Shown here: positions 23,143-35,703 of the stretch, one piece after another
Layout: each line of letters begins with the position of its first letter
Numbering within the stretch: the first letter of the stretch is position 1
Assembly: GCA_958299035.1 (NCBI GenBank)
Contig: CATQJL010000316.1
Location: forward strand, 28,836,012 to 28,900,011
DNA length: 64,000 nt
Direction: 5' to 3'
DNA from: Cylicocyclus nassatus
Lineage: Eukaryota; Nematoda; Chromadorea; Rhabditida; Strongylidae
Position numbers and translations under genes: made by a program
The notes under the pieces: generated by a model
Database searches by the model: none
Told to the model about the DNA's origin: nothing
What the model saw: only the letters and a program-made list of their open reading frames with translations

Positions 23143-25507
23143 TATGTACTTGCGGAACTTCATTTACCGCCGATTCATTAAACCAATGACGACGATGTCA
23201 ACCATCGGTGGTCCTTGCACTTTTTGCTACCAGGGATGATATGGACACCGGTGGCCCACAACTGTTGCAAAGTCATATCCTTTGTAGGTCTAGTATTTCT
23301 TTTATAAATTGATATCTCCTTTATGTAAGCTCCGTCGTTCGAGAAAAATTTTATAGTTGTTTATAAAACAACCTTGCATTTCGTAAATAACCACGAACCT
23401 TCCCGCCGAAACTTTTGTGCAAAATCGCGTCGTCCTACAGCGGCTCCACGCAAATTTGAGCGTCGTCAATGGATTAGCAGAGATTTCTTTTCTGATTTGC
23501 ACACCTCATTTCCGTGCTTATGTTAAAACATGCGGTTCATCTTCCTGATTTATGTCAACAATTTCCGGTTTCATTTCCTGCTTTTCCTTGTTTGTAGTCC
23601 GACCCCATCGCTTCTTCCGAGCGATCTATGGGCAAAGCAGCTATGTTATGCGAGGGAATATGGCATTGCGCCACGCCTTGATGCATTCTTACTTCTCAGA
23701 TCGCTGCAGACATCTCTCCCAAAAAAGCTTTTACAGATCAAAAATCTTGCGCCTCTACCCCCCCCCCCCCCTTTTCGCTTCCATCTTCATATATTCACAT
23801 CGCTACTAATAACAACCACTAATCATTATTGCTTTAGTCTCATCAGATTAATTATCATTGCGTGTTTATCCCAATATTACTATGAACTCCTTGCAAAATT
23901 ATCTTCCCACACGAACGGAAATTATAGAATCACATGACGTTCGTAGTAGGTAGTGGTTGGTCACGCTAGAAAAAATGGATCAAAAAGGGGAATTACGAAA
24001 AATACTGCGAAAAAAGTTCGCTGTATCCAGTTCCGGTCATTTTGAACAAAACATGCGCTTCAAGTATTATTTTTTTGCCTCAAAGAATTGTAATTTTCCA
24101 CAACCAGCTTCAATGAAGATTGAGCGATAATTTTATGCAGGGTGTCTTGTATTTTGAATTCATTTTCTTGTATGCTGTTTCTAAGCAAAAACCTTATCTG
24201 AAATTTTTTTCGAAGACCTGTCGCTTCTTGAAAGCAGGCTTTTGGAATGGGTGGAGTTCTAAAAGAACTAAATCATGCTTGACCAGAATGATTTTATGTT
24301 TCATAAACTAAAATTTATGGTTGTCTTACGAGTTCTCAAATTTTCGATATCTCTCCAAATCCAATTTTCAATTACGGTTAACTATGCTCATATTTGATAG
24401 AGCAATGCAAACTCTACAAGATGGCTACGAAACACCCGCACGATGTCTATTTTGGGGAAAAGGCAAAATTGATAAAATTGTCCGAAAAATCTAATGACTG
24501 CAAAAAAATCCTGGGTACCGTACGCAGAAATGATCAGGCTTATGCTCCTTTAAAAATTTCCAGACACACTTGCTATGATTTTATGGCTAAAAATCGAGAA
24601 AATAAAAATTGCTGCTTTCATCAAGGTAAGTTGTTGGGTGCTCCCACCAAGGTAATTTTATGCAGCAAACCTTTGAAAATACAGCCATAAATTTTATCTA
24701 GCATAAAAAGTTTTTTGTATGTTTAGTGTATTCTTGTTTCTCAATAGCTACAGAAAAATAAGTAAGTGCCATAATATCTAGTGTGGAATACATGCGGCAA
24801 GTGTACTGGTCCCTGAAATGTTCAAAGTGGAGGTCCAATTTATCGCGCAACTTCAAAATTTCAAAATTTGGCTCCTTAAGTGCGGGTGTAACAAACTTTG
24901 TGCAAGTGTCTACAGACCATTTTCTGAAGCATCCATTGCTCCATCAAAAGTAACTTAATTTCAAAAAACTTATGGGGCTATTAGTTCCCTTTCAAGGAGT
25001 TATGGGATTACCGAATTGTTTCCTTTTGAAAACCTTTTACATGAAGAGAGAAACGTCTTAACCGAACCATTACTACAAACTTTTTTCCCCTTACAGATAA
25101 CCATGGAATAATATTTTCTTTTTCACATGGTGACATCATATAATTAAGTTATGTGCAAATTTCAGCTGCAGATTCAGTTCCACAAGTAATTTATTTAGTC
25201 GACAAAGCAGGTGTCTAGCAATGCTAAGAGTATCTGTTGGACGAAACGAAGTAGGAGGGTTGTGCACCGGGCTTTGCAAACTTCAAGTGCCTGGATTTTT
25301 GACGTAGCATCAAAGTGCACTCTTCTACAAAGTTATCCTTCGAACTCGGTTCGATAACGTATGTACCACCCAGAGAAAAATCGCTTTTGGACAATCTAAC
25401 TTGAGTCTTTGCTTGATTTGCAAACCCCTTTGTCATTTGGGCTCAGGATAAAAATCGATCTAGAACATATTTCTCATTCAGGGATTATCGAGATCTGATT
25501 CAATCTA
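23143..25507. other. no confident gene; poly(C) tract at 23758-23771
   Basis: A 98-codon frame at 24394-24690 contains a possible 40-nt GTAAGT...TGCAG intron but no motif. GC-elevated patches near 23180-23290 and 23380-23480 are open on more than one strand. The 14-base C run lies inside overlapping frames 23530-23937. Confidence 0.3.
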
Positions 25508-26258
25508 TTAGATTGACGTTCAAACAATGCAAGTTTTTATATAACTTTTGTCTTTTTGGGCGTAGCGCATGCATTTTCTGGCCATATATAAATCATGATG
25601 TAACTGCAAATGCGGACATTTTGCCAAACTTTGCCATCTTGTGTAGGGGTACGATAGGTTTACGGTACAATGCGAAAATTTTTAGATAGCGACGGATTTT
25701 GCTGGAACTTGGCGTATGAGGGTTATTCGACATGCTGATCACAAAAATGAGACCCTGCAGGAAAAGGTCTCTTTCGTAAGGTCAAAAATTGAATGTTATC
25801 TCAGCGACAAAACGAATATTTTATTCGTGTCGCCGTACTGGGTCACCTTATTTTGCAACGTTTAGCTAATTCTGAGGTTTCGTAGCTTAATTATTGACAG
25901 ATTGCCATCAAAACTTGACGCTTTTGATTTGTTCTACCTCTCATAGGCGCCTTATCATAGTTTGTCTTCAAATTTCACTCCTTTTCTACTGATCCTAATG
26001 TGTCAACTTCTAGCTAGGCGCTGCCTATGATTCTTTTATGATATGTTTGATTCAGGTGTTTTTCAAAAAACCGTGAAACCTCGATTTTCAGCAGTTTTCG
26101 AAAAATGCTCAAATTTTTCCTATTACGTTACCAAAAATCAAACTGTTTACGCAGGCTTGCAGCTTACTCACACTCTACATGATGCAAAAAAATGAGAGTG
26201 CTACATTTAGTAAGAAGAAAGTCATGGGAAAAGTTGCAAAACTTATGTGCCAGCCTAA
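25508..26258. mobile_element. mariner-type MITE, ~750 bp
   Basis: TA-TTAGATTGACGTTCAAAC at the left, and GTTGCAAAACTTATGTGCCAGCCTAA-TA at the right. The right part and the GTTATTCGACATGCTGATCAC core match 7745-8554 in reverse. The left end looks more like the TTAGGTTGGTTCACAA family, so it may be a chimera. Confidence 0.65.
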
Positions 26259-26842
26259 TATTTTTTGCAATGTCCTTACGAAACTGTTTTTCGTTAAATT
26301 AAAAATTATTTGGCTTCTAACAAAGATATGGCTCTATCACGTTCCTTTGGTAAATTTCTAAGTAAGAAAATGGAATTTTCTGAGGTCACAAAACCTGTCT
26401 AGCATAGTGGCCCACCATCAGTTTGCATACCTGAAACAAATTTTCAAGTTTGTCTTAATCTGAGCAAACCTAATAATCTATTTGACATGCACAAATAAGA
26501 AGATAACTGTAACTTTTAAAATAAACACCATAAATTAGTTCGTAAAGTATGCAAGAAGTAATTTGCTAACTCATTCTCCTTCCGAATATCTTGTATTCAC
26601 TTTTATTACCTCTTTCCTCCTATATTTAATGTATTATGAACTTACGGTGTCTTTAATTATTACTGCACTAGTTCATCAACTTCACGAAGTTTGAACAACT
26701 CCCTACCTTAGTCCGAAAAAGGGAAAGGGACAGAACATTCTCAAAAAGAAACTCCCTTTCTGCTGATCCTCCATTGCGCTTATGATCCCTTCATGCCTTT
26801 CAAGGCTTTCTCATCCCTCCCTCACTCTAATGAATAAATTTG
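26259..26842. other. AT-rich, nothing recognised
   Basis: No inverted repeat or supported exon. Confidence 0.4.
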
Positions 26843-27030
26843 CTCACACACTTGACCGGAAGTTTCGCTGGGTATACCCATGGAACAAAATTCTTGCTCG
26901 TTGAAAAGTGCTGCAGAGGTTTTCCCAGCAGTCTAGCTTCCAAATTCCTGCGTTTCTGTGTTAGTAAAAAAAATCCTGCGAAACCACTGCAAATCTTTCT
27001 TGTTCTGCGAGAGCTCAAGCGCACACACAT
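26843..27030. mobile_element. degenerate CTCAGACAA-family foldback element
   Basis: CTCACACACTTGACCGGAAGTT at the left and TGTTCTGCGAGAGCTCAAGCG at the right are diverged versions of the ends seen at 36674-37132. The interior keeps TCCTGCGAAACCACTGCAAA. Confidence 0.5.
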
Positions 27031-27341
27031 ACAACCTGGAACATCTGCAGGGGTTTCACCAAATGTGCAGAAGTTTGATTGAAATAGTAAATATCATCTC
27101 CTAATCCCGGAAGAGGAAGTGGCGGATAATCCGAGGATGACGGATTAGCTGCTGAGTATCATGTGTAGGTCAAACCTTGAAAATAGCAACTTTTGCGTAT
27201 AACACTAATGGGTCTGTCCTTTTTTTTAGCTCTTTTCGATAGAAAGACGGTAAACGAAAAGCTATAAAAATACCACGTATTATAGCGTCAATGCATTTGT
27301 ATGGCATTCACATTCACCTTTTTCGTTGCTAAACAACGAAT

Positions 27342-27569
27342 GTGGAAATGTCTTTGTTTATTATTATAGAAGATGTTGATCCTCTTGTTGTAATGCTTAG
27401 TAGCAAACCAGAGCGCTCGCGTAAGTCACCTCCCTACTCCGATAATTACTTGCTGAAGTATTTGCTTTTAATTTCCGCAATGACTTTTACTTCGGAAGTT
27501 TTTGCTTTGCAAATCGGGATGACAATCAAAATTCCGGGGCAGTTTGCAGAGGTTAAAACATTACTTTGA
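27342..27569 (+). CDS. possible coding ORF, 75 codons
   Basis: ATG-initiated frame ending TTTGA. It includes SSKPERSRKSPPYSDNYL and a hydrophobic segment near residues 43-58. No motif and no linked exon. A short dispersed repeat (27614-27696) follows within 50 bases, the same position relative to coding-like sequence as at 18203. Confidence 0.15.
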   Translation: MEMSLFIIIEDVDPLVVMLSSKPERSRKSPPYSDNYLLKYLLLISAMTFTSEVFALQIGMTIKIPGQFAEVKTLL

Positions 27570-27613
27570 GTATTGTTAATAATAAAAGTGAAATTGTATG
27601 CGATACATTTTCA

Positions 27614-27696
27614 CCCCGTTTCGTTCCTTCCCCGTAGACGGAGTTTAACTTGATTACTAGGTCTTCCCCGGAACTTCTCAGTAAGGAAGGAAGATA
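27614..27696. repeat. short dispersed repeat with hairpin potential, copy 2
   Basis: CCGTTTCGTTCCTTCCCC, AGACGGAGT and CTTCCCCGGAACTTCTCAGT match copy 1 at 18203-18312, without the internal duplication. Confidence 0.6.
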
Positions 27697-30412
27697 CAGC
27701 ATCAAGTAAAAGGGTTTGGTACTTAGAAAATTTCTTCTTATATCATGGTTAATTACAACACTTAAGTTAAATTTATGTAAAATTTGTACAAAAATGTAAG
27801 GTTCGTATACAAATGTATAATTTGAAAATGAAAAAAAATAAAATAATGGGTCTAATAACAAATAATGGGTCTCAAAATCTTGCGCTCTCCCTTTTCATGT
27901 CAATGAAGTAAGCGCTTCAGACTGGGGAATTTCATATGCTAAGCAAATTCACTTTGTTCAACTTTTTCTCAAATAGTAGAATTTTAGAATGGTTCTTCCA
28001 AAAATTTTGTGAGAATTGGTCAAAATATCATAAACATGACATTATATGAGACTATTCTGGAACAAAGCATGTTTTTTATTTGGCTTTGCTGATGCTGACA
28101 GTCGGATGTCTATGTCATCATGATAGGGTTTCGGTATTTGTTTTGTCTTGTGTTCCATTTACATAAATCTCTCCTTCCTTCTGTGACTGAGGATTCGCTG
28201 CTCTTTTGTCTTTTCCTTTGTGTTTCCAGGTTTCTGTTGGATTTCGGTTTTTAATGGGTGCACCATGATTGTAGACATAAAATAGAAAATATATGAAATT
28301 TTTGAAGGAGTCTTCGCATTTTTTTAAGTCCTGGTTAGTGGTTTGATTCGCCAAATAGTAAGAATTTTGTGGTCGTCTGTTTTAAAAAATTGTTGAATTG
28401 TATTGTGAGAGTTCCCATCAGTACCAAGCACTTCTCAGGCATAGTTTTGAATTTTGTGTCTTACTTTCACAAAAAGATTGTGATTTTTGGATGGAAAAGT
28501 ACATGATTGGTTTTCTGCGATAGTGCAGACTATGGAAGATCCTATTTTCTTGCGCTATACTCAAAAACAAGTATATTTTCCGGTTTGACAATTTTAATCT
28601 TGAAAAATTTTTGAAAAAGTTGGGTCTGGAAATAAGATCAAGATTCTGCGGAAGTTCTGCACATCTCGGAAGTTCCGACTAGTAGTTGAAGTGTCTTTCA
28701 AGTAGCGAAAATTCAAAATCATTGTGATCTACATACTGGCTCAAGAGTAGCTTTGACAGGGAAACTAAATGGTCAAAATTCTGCGCAAGTTCCACAGTGT
28801 ACGGAAGTACCGACCGGGATCTGAATGCTATCAGATATTAGATATATTCAATAGTTTCCTGATCCCCTTTCCTAAAACTAAAAGTTTGCGAAATCTAAGC
28901 AGGTCATGAAGTTCCTATCATCTCGTTTGCTGTGCGCTGTACTTTTTTACAAGACCTCTTTGATTTTGCACCTCTAGTCATAAAAAAACTTTTGGTTGGG
29001 GTTCTAAGGTAAAGTGGGCGCAGTGTGCGCCAACTTTTGTATCCACGCTAGGGTGCACGTTGAGAAACAGTTGATCATCGTCTCCTTGTTCTTTTTTTGT
29101 ACGCAAATGGTTTACCTCTCATTTTCGTTCTTTTTTCGCGCTTTGGAAGACTACCGAAAGCTACCGTACCCAAAGCTTACTGTGCATTTACAGAAATGTG
29201 CCAACGATCCGTCGAATACAACAGCAACCGATGTGACGCCTACGCAGCTACGGTAGCAGAGCCCGAAATACGACGGAGCCATAGGTTTGTTACGTTGTAA
29301 TTATTTGCAATGAAAATTAAATGAAAAGCAAGCAAAATGGCGATTTTTCATGGTTGTGACGCTCCCATAAAACTTCCCGCAATTGTAGGCTTGCTAGATA
29401 TTCAAAGAAACGTCTAGAACTTCTATGCATTCAATTAGTGAAACGGGAAGTTGCAATGAAAAACAGAGTCACTATTTGTCGAAGACAAAGAGCGCAAAAC
29501 AAAAACTGAATGCCTTCGAGACATTAAAGGAAATGGAGTGCATGAGAAACACGGATTTTATTCTGCTTTAGATCCTAGTAGCGATCGCTCCTTCTGGTCA
29601 CTTGCTTTTTTCAAAAATCAATATCACGTGTTATTTTTTGTATTACTATAATTTGTTGCTCTTTGTTTTTTAAGTTCACTGCTGAATTCGCAAATCCCAA
29701 GGAATAATGAATCTAATACACAAAGACTCGTAAGCTGCATTCAAAAATTGTCAAGTAGCGGGAAACCGAGCGGGTCCCGAAGCGAACACGCTTTCTAGCA
29801 CTTGTGATTTGTGATTACTGCTTCAATAGTAGGTAATAAAAGTAATACTTACAATTAAAAAATAAGAAAAAATAATTATTATTAATAAGTGTTAGAAAAA
29901 CATTTACAACTGAAAAATAAGACATTGACGAATTTTTGCTGAATTTGAAAAAATTTATTGACGATAATTTTACAATGATAATCAAAATTCCACGGAATTC
30001 TGACAGAATTCTTACGGAGTTTCCCCAGCAGTGATTCACAAAATTTTCTTTGATTTCCTGTTTCACGCAGTGTTAATAAAACGGATGAGATTTTCTCGTC
30101 GTTAGAGATAAGCCACTTCGATGTTGGTATTCTTGAACAATCTTATTGTTAGTGGTAATTTTTGCTTCCAGAAGATCTTTGGTTATAAAATCTGCTGATA
30201 TCATTCCATTAATTATAAACTGACGATAATTCATTTCGCGGAATTTTGACAGAATTTTTACGGAAGTTCCAAACGCCAAACAAATGAGAAAATCACTGAA
30301 ATTTCTGGTCTCGCGTAAGGCTGATTAGGGTGGGCCATTAACAATTTGGATCATTTTTATATGATTAGGTTTTTGCATATCAATATCTTAGTAGGAATTT
30401 CGTATTTATTTA
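27697..30412. other. no gene; two weak direct duplications
   Basis: Near 28644-28830 the pattern TTCTGCGGAAGTTC...CGGAAGTTCCGAC recurs about 150 bases later in diverged form. Near 29945-30275 the pattern TTGACGATAATT...GACAGAATT-TTACGGAGTT recurs about 230-250 bases later. Both look like remnants of the CGGAAGTTCC repeats. Confidence 0.4.
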
Positions 30413-31437
30413 TTAGATCATTCCGGCAGTAATGCTGCATTTCTTAAATGAGCGCACCATTTCGTGGAACAAAGATTTTTGAGAGATTCTGGTAGCTTCC
30501 GATCACCTTCTTTCTGATGGTTCTCAATTCTTTGCAGCATAGTCAAAGCTCTCGGAAATTTCTGAAATCTGAAATCCATACCTTTTGCCATGGTTACGTT
30601 TCGCAATTTTCAAAATTTTCATAGTTACTTCCGAAGAAGTGCAAGTAGTTTATGTGTAGAGCTATGCCTACAGGGCACAGAACTATTTTTTTGTTTTTCC
30701 TTAGCTTGCTTCTTAAGATTTCAAAATCATTTTTTATTGATGTTATCAGTTTCCCTATTTGGCCAAACTCAAACCTCATAGAACGACAACTGGCAAGAAA
30801 CTCGGGTGTCATTCGATGCACGTTTTTTCTCCTCTTTCCACCAATTGTTTTTTTGTTTCCGATTTGTAGTCTCCGGGGATTGAATCACCAAAATTTATGT
30901 TATCGAAGAGCCCTAGCCTGAATTTTTGAAAGTTACTATTTTGAAGCGGTAAATGCTCATTTGTTTTAAAAGTTAGTGTTAAACCATAATTCATTTTCGG
31001 AAGTTTCGGATTCTGAAAATCTATCGGTGTTGTTGCGTTTATGTTTGAGATATATAGGCCTAAAATTCAAATCAAAAATTATCAAAGTTATTGCTAAAAT
31101 TTAGTGGTTTTAAAGAAAGATCTATGAAAAAATTGTAGCGGATTTTCGAAAAAAGGAAAAATTGTAATGTTTTCTAAGGTATACTCTATCCGTCTTTTAC
31201 ATGTACTCCTTCGGAGGGTTATAAGAAATTTGGAAAAATTTTGACCATTTTCGAAAGCATGGATCGCAGATTTTGGTAATTTTTTCGAAGAATCATTTAG
31301 ATATTGTGCAATAATCTTATAATCACTAGAAAAAGGAGAATTGCCGCACGATTGCTCCCAAGATTTCTTAGAATCTAGGTTTTACGAGATTTGGTGTTCA
31401 TTTAAAAAAAATTGACATTACTTTCTGAACGACCTAA
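30413..31437. mobile_element. mariner-type MITE, ~1.0 kb (TTAGGTCGTT family, diverged)
   Basis: TA-TTAGATCATTCCGGCAGTAAT at the left and ATTACTTTCTGAACGACCTAA-TA at the right. Internal stretches (ATCGCAGATTTTGG, TTTCTGATGGTT) match 61063-62080. Short frames inside (30418-30994) are not considered coding. Confidence 0.75.
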
Positions 31438-31757
31438 TATTTGCAAGTACGTACATATGACGTAAGCTCTGTGTATTTTTTTATCGATCAATTTTTATTA
31501 TTTATAATCTTCGTAGTCGCGGGTTATATACTAAAAATATGATATTCAAGCTCGAAACTTCCTATCTCAAAACTTTACAGGAATTAAAAATGTGTTAATT
31601 TTGTACAAACCACTGGTTTTTGCTATATCATCCACTCTATTATTTTTGCATTTATAAACGACAAAAATTCCCGTTTCTCACTCATTTTATTAAAGGACAT
31701 GATCCAGTTCATGGCTGTTTTCCCTTTATTTCTGCTGAGTCTTGCTCTTTCTTTTAA
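31438..31757. other. AT-rich spacer, nothing recognised
   Basis: No frame or repeat stands out. Confidence 0.4.
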
Positions 31758-32112
31758 AGGCAGCGTCCAGGCAGATCTGGACCTGTGGGAATTATACGTG
31801 GAAAGTATTTTTGGGGCACTAACTAAGGCACTGCCCAAGCGGCAGCTCAGGTAGTGCTGTAATGGCTGAGATATTCCCCTCGAAACTGGCCCCCGCGAAC
31901 GTATTTGCATGTATTCATGGCAGTTTCGCGCCAGGATCCACGCTTTGCGCCATGAATCCATGCGAAACACGATCGCGGGGTCCAGTTTCGAGAGGAATAT
32001 CTCAGCCATTACAGCACTACCTGAGCTGCCGCTTGGGCAGTGGCTTAGTTAGGGCCCCAAAAGTACTTTCCACGTAAAAGCCCCATAAATCCAGATCTGC
32101 TGGACGTTGCCT
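31758..32112. mobile_element. TTAA-flanked foldback MITE, 355 bp
   Basis: AGGCAGCGTCCAGGCAGATCTGG is mirrored by CCAGATCTGCTGGACGTTGCCT; both sides abut TTAA. The arms continue inwards for about 140 bases each (GCACTGCCCAAGCGGCAGCT / AGCTGCCGCTTGGGCAGTG, GAGATATTCC / GGAATATCTC). A TTAA target is characteristic of piggyBac-type transposases, but no transposase is present. Confidence 0.8.
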
Positions 32113-32874
32113 TTAATATACAACTACTAATAAGGCAGTGTTGGGCTGCTGGTGTCAATCCACGCCCTATTTGGCGCTGCTACGGTGCTGGCACGGCTTC
32201 GGCACGGAGTGATGATAGCAAAAGTCTCACAAGCCATTCTTAAATCCAAGGCCAATCCAGGATAAAATACCTCGGCTTCGCCATTTTCCAAAACTAATCG
32301 AAAACTATAGTATATGTCTGAATGAACAGAGGACATATCGACGTAAATAGCAGTCTTATTTTCACAATTATTGCTACCCTTTTTCTGGTCTCTGTCTTAT
32401 GGAAAATATTTTCAAATGTTTAGTAAACTAATTAATTAAACTCAAAGTCTGCTGCTTACCCCAACTTGATCAAGGGGAATTTACGATTTTCCATAACGAG
32501 TGTTCAAGGAACTTCTAATATCATGCTTCTTCCCACTTTCTTAGAGCTGTACAAATGTGGAATTGGCAGCTAAAACTTGCTAGATGCAATTGGATTTGAG
32601 AAAATGCTTTTCTAAATTATGTTAGAGAAATCAAAATGACAATCTATTCTGCTCACGAAATATCATTTTTAAAGCCCAACGCTAATACACCTTTTCAAGA
32701 ATGAAGAGTGTGAGTTGTTTCCAGAAGTTTTTGAAATATTGGCTGCATTGAACCCTTTTTGGTGTGAAACCGCGTGCAAAAAAACAATTTTTGGATTCTA
32801 CTAGTTTTTCCCGACAGGAAAACTAATGACTGAGCTATAAATTGTCATTTCTGAAAGGATAATCAAAACTAATA
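32113..32874. other. no confident gene
   Basis: A GC-elevated patch (32140-32290) has a minus-strand frame of 69 codons (32127-32336) without motif or splice support. Confidence 0.35.
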
Positions 32875-33547
32875 CAGGGTGCCCCAAAAAATGTACCTAC
32901 TGTTTGATTGTAATCAACTCTCTTGTAGTGAAGTGTTTTGAGAAGTTTTAGCTACTCTTGCAGAGCGAGGTTAAACTTAGACTTAATGCATGGAACGAAT
33001 CATCTATCGCTCGTCATTACTGTAGGATTACGGTACAAACTTCTACAAGGATTTTAGACCATTGGAGGCCATATTCTGCCTCGGAACAAAACCAAACAAG
33101 CCAAAAGCTCTTGTACTACCGTAATGGGAGCCGCTGATTTCGAAATTGAAATTCTCCCTTTACTGTGATGCTTCTTTCCTAAGTTATCGCCGGTAAATCG
33201 TGATAAATCAATTCCTTGCATTTGTCAGAAATGTAATTACACCGTCAATAAAGCTGAAAACACTCGTAAAAAGTTGTTAAGTGGAATCAGCATGCCGAAA
33301 ACCCTAGTAAATGATTTTCCAGATTTTTTGAAGAAAGTTTTGTTAGGTGGTATACTCACAATGGTTTCATATGCTGGAAGTTCTTACCGTAATCCTACAG
33401 TAACGAAGAGAGATCGATGATTGGCTCCATACTGTAAGTCTAAGTTTGACCTCGCTTTACAAAATAGTTCCTAAAGCTTCTCGAAAACTTTATTACAAGA
33501 GAGTTTTTAACAATCAAACAGTAGGTACATTTTTTTGGGACACCCTG
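32875..33547. mobile_element. mariner-type MITE, CAGGGTGTCCC ends, copy 1
   Basis: CAGGGTGCCCCAAAAAATGTA at the left and TACATTTTTTTGGGACACCCTG at the right, flanked by TA. Long subterminal arms include TACTGTAGGATTACGGTA and its complement, so nearly the whole 673 bp folds back. Confidence 0.9.
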
Positions 33548-34232
33548 TAGCAGCATAGAGAAAAGATTTGTTTCTTGAAAAACTTATCGAGATGTTATGA
33601 ATTCCTTTCTAACGTCGTTCGAAGCATGTTCCCCATACGCAGCTGGGTTAATATGCCCCTCTCCCTGTAGCTGTTCAAGTGATAATAACGTACGTGGATA
33701 TATTTGCAAAATCAGTTTCGAACAGTTCAGTTGTCATCTACATAATTTCCGTCGTATTCTGATAATTTGAATTGTCTAGCAGTATATAAAAATACTCTGT
33801 TTCACTCTGTACAATCGTCGCTCTTATTTAATATTGTGACATTTGTTTTGTACAAAGTAAAACATGCACTTTAAAACTACAGCTAAATTGTTTGTGATGA
33901 TGTGAATTTTTCGAAAACATCCCCTCAATTGTGTTTCGAGTTTGAAGCCAATCTCAGAGAAATGAAAAATTTCGTGGCAAACCTAAGGGCACGTCCTACC
34001 GTAAGGCTCCTTCCAATCAGCAGGCAGAACTGAGTAGTTTTTTACTTGTAAGTAAACAAAATCTCGTAAGTTATATGAGTATCATGTCAAACGTTTGTTT
34101 GTTCAATCTGCTTGATTTCCATATGCTCAGCGTCTATCTCAGAAAGAGCTAGAACCAATCAACAGAAAATTCAAAAAAAATCAGCCTAAAGCTGTACCGC
34201 ACGTTTCTTTTTTGAATTTTAAGGTCATAAGC
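33548..34232. other. no gene recognised
   Basis: AT-rich with no supported exon or inverted repeat. Confidence 0.4.
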
Positions 34233-34430
34233 AGGGTTTGGCACGAGGTGATTTTGGGAAATGCAAAAAAGAAGTCCCCTTGGTTTTCGCGATTTTTTAC
34301 GAAGTCTCCTTTGACCCTAAACCCTAAACGAAAAAAACGCTAAAACAACGAAACGTCGAATAAAAAACGACGTCGCAATTTTTGCGTCTTTTTGGAATAA
34401 ACATCAACCACGAAAACCTGTTTGGCACAA
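34233..34430. mobile_element. degenerate hAT-type MITE (CAGGGCTCGGCAC family)
   Basis: CAGGGTTTGGCACGAGGTG at the left, then GCAAAAAAGAAGTCCCCTTGG, then AACGAAACGTCGAATAAAAA, match the order of motifs in 52828-53066. The right end is degraded. Confidence 0.6.
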
Positions 34431-35293
34431 TACCATTTACAAAACCAGCCCAAAATTTTTTTCGAGCAGATGGCTAGTGTCACACCACTTTATTCGAAAT
34501 AGTTTTGTTATGCATTTACATAATACCGCTCTTTTATTTTTCCCGTAGGAAGAATAAAAGAATGGGCAAGCAAATGATATCCCCATTGCAGTGGCGTAAG
34601 GGGGTCGGGCGAAAATGGGTCGCGAAATTTTTAGAAGTTACTCAAATGTGTTATAAAATTGCGCAAACGATTTCTTTTTACTTGTAAATAATTAAAATAA
34701 TTTTTAAAAAGTTTCTGAAAATTCAAATTAGCCTTGTAAAAAAACATCTCGGGGGCGTGACTACTCCTACGCCCTCGTTTTTTTTGAAATTTCAGGGTCA
34801 GGGAGCCGCAAAAACTTTGGGAAGCATGACGCCATGCACCTCCATCCGAAAAGTTTCAGGTTCTCAATTAGAATATCCGAAAATACTTCTAGACTTTCTG
34901 AAAACCCTCTCCCCGTTCTCAGACCGTCAACAAATTCAGAAATTGCAGTTTTTATAAAGTTAGGCTACATCTTTGCAAAATTTGCTCTCACTTTTCTTGA
35001 GCTTAAAAAAAACGACAAGTTGCGTTCGGGAGCTTCACAAGCACTTCATATGTCACACATAGATACTCCCTAGGGTACGATAACGCACAATCAAATGGGC
35101 CTCACCAAGCCATCAATCATTTTTTTCTGCTTTATTCTTCTCTTTGCAAACAAAGTTAGATGTTGTTTCCTGCAGTGGGTCAGACGTAGGGGTTAGAAGC
35201 CTAAAAGGAGAGAAATTTCAAATGTTTTTATTTTTCCAATAGACGACCTCATTATGGATGTTTCAAAATATCAATCAAATCAAAGATTACCTA
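34431..35293. other. no confident gene
   Basis: Frames at 34505-35073 lack motifs and splice support. Confidence 0.35.
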
Positions 35294-35470
35294 CTGTTTG
35301 ATTCAAATAGCTTGGCGGCTGGAAGGGGGGGGGGGTTCGTGACCTAGTTAAGGCTAGGGTAATGATGAGAGCATGCGTGCGGGAGAGACGAAGATTGTGT
35401 CGCGGGCGCGAGCGGCGTTAATTAGGTCACAAAACCCCGCCTTCTAGCTGCCAAGCCTGTCAAAGGTGTT
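35294..35470. mobile_element. ~180-bp foldback MITE (CCTTTGATTCA family) with expanded G run
   Basis: The usual GGCTGGAAGGCGGGG arm has become a run of 11 G (35325-35335). The right arm ACCCCGCCTTCTAGC is still recognisable. Confidence 0.8.
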
Positions 35471-35703
35471 AGTCTATAGAACAAGATAGAGAGAATTTGA
35501 AAAAGTTGGGGTCTCGAAATTCCCGCTTAAGAAAAGACACTTAGTAGCGCCAAGAGCGGTGATTTTAATGATCACAAGACTTGCTATAAGTCATATCTGT
35601 TTGAGGAGACGAGGGAGGAGGAGGGGGGGGGAGGTCGGAAGGCAATAGAGAGCGGTCAGGATAGAAAGAGGATGTGGGAGTTGTGATTATCGTGTATCAC
35701 AAA

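Noticed and set aside
22791..23163. Several overlapping Arg/Ala-rich ORFs
   Set aside because: They arise from GC-rich tandem repeats inside the Tc1-type MITE and are open on both strands.
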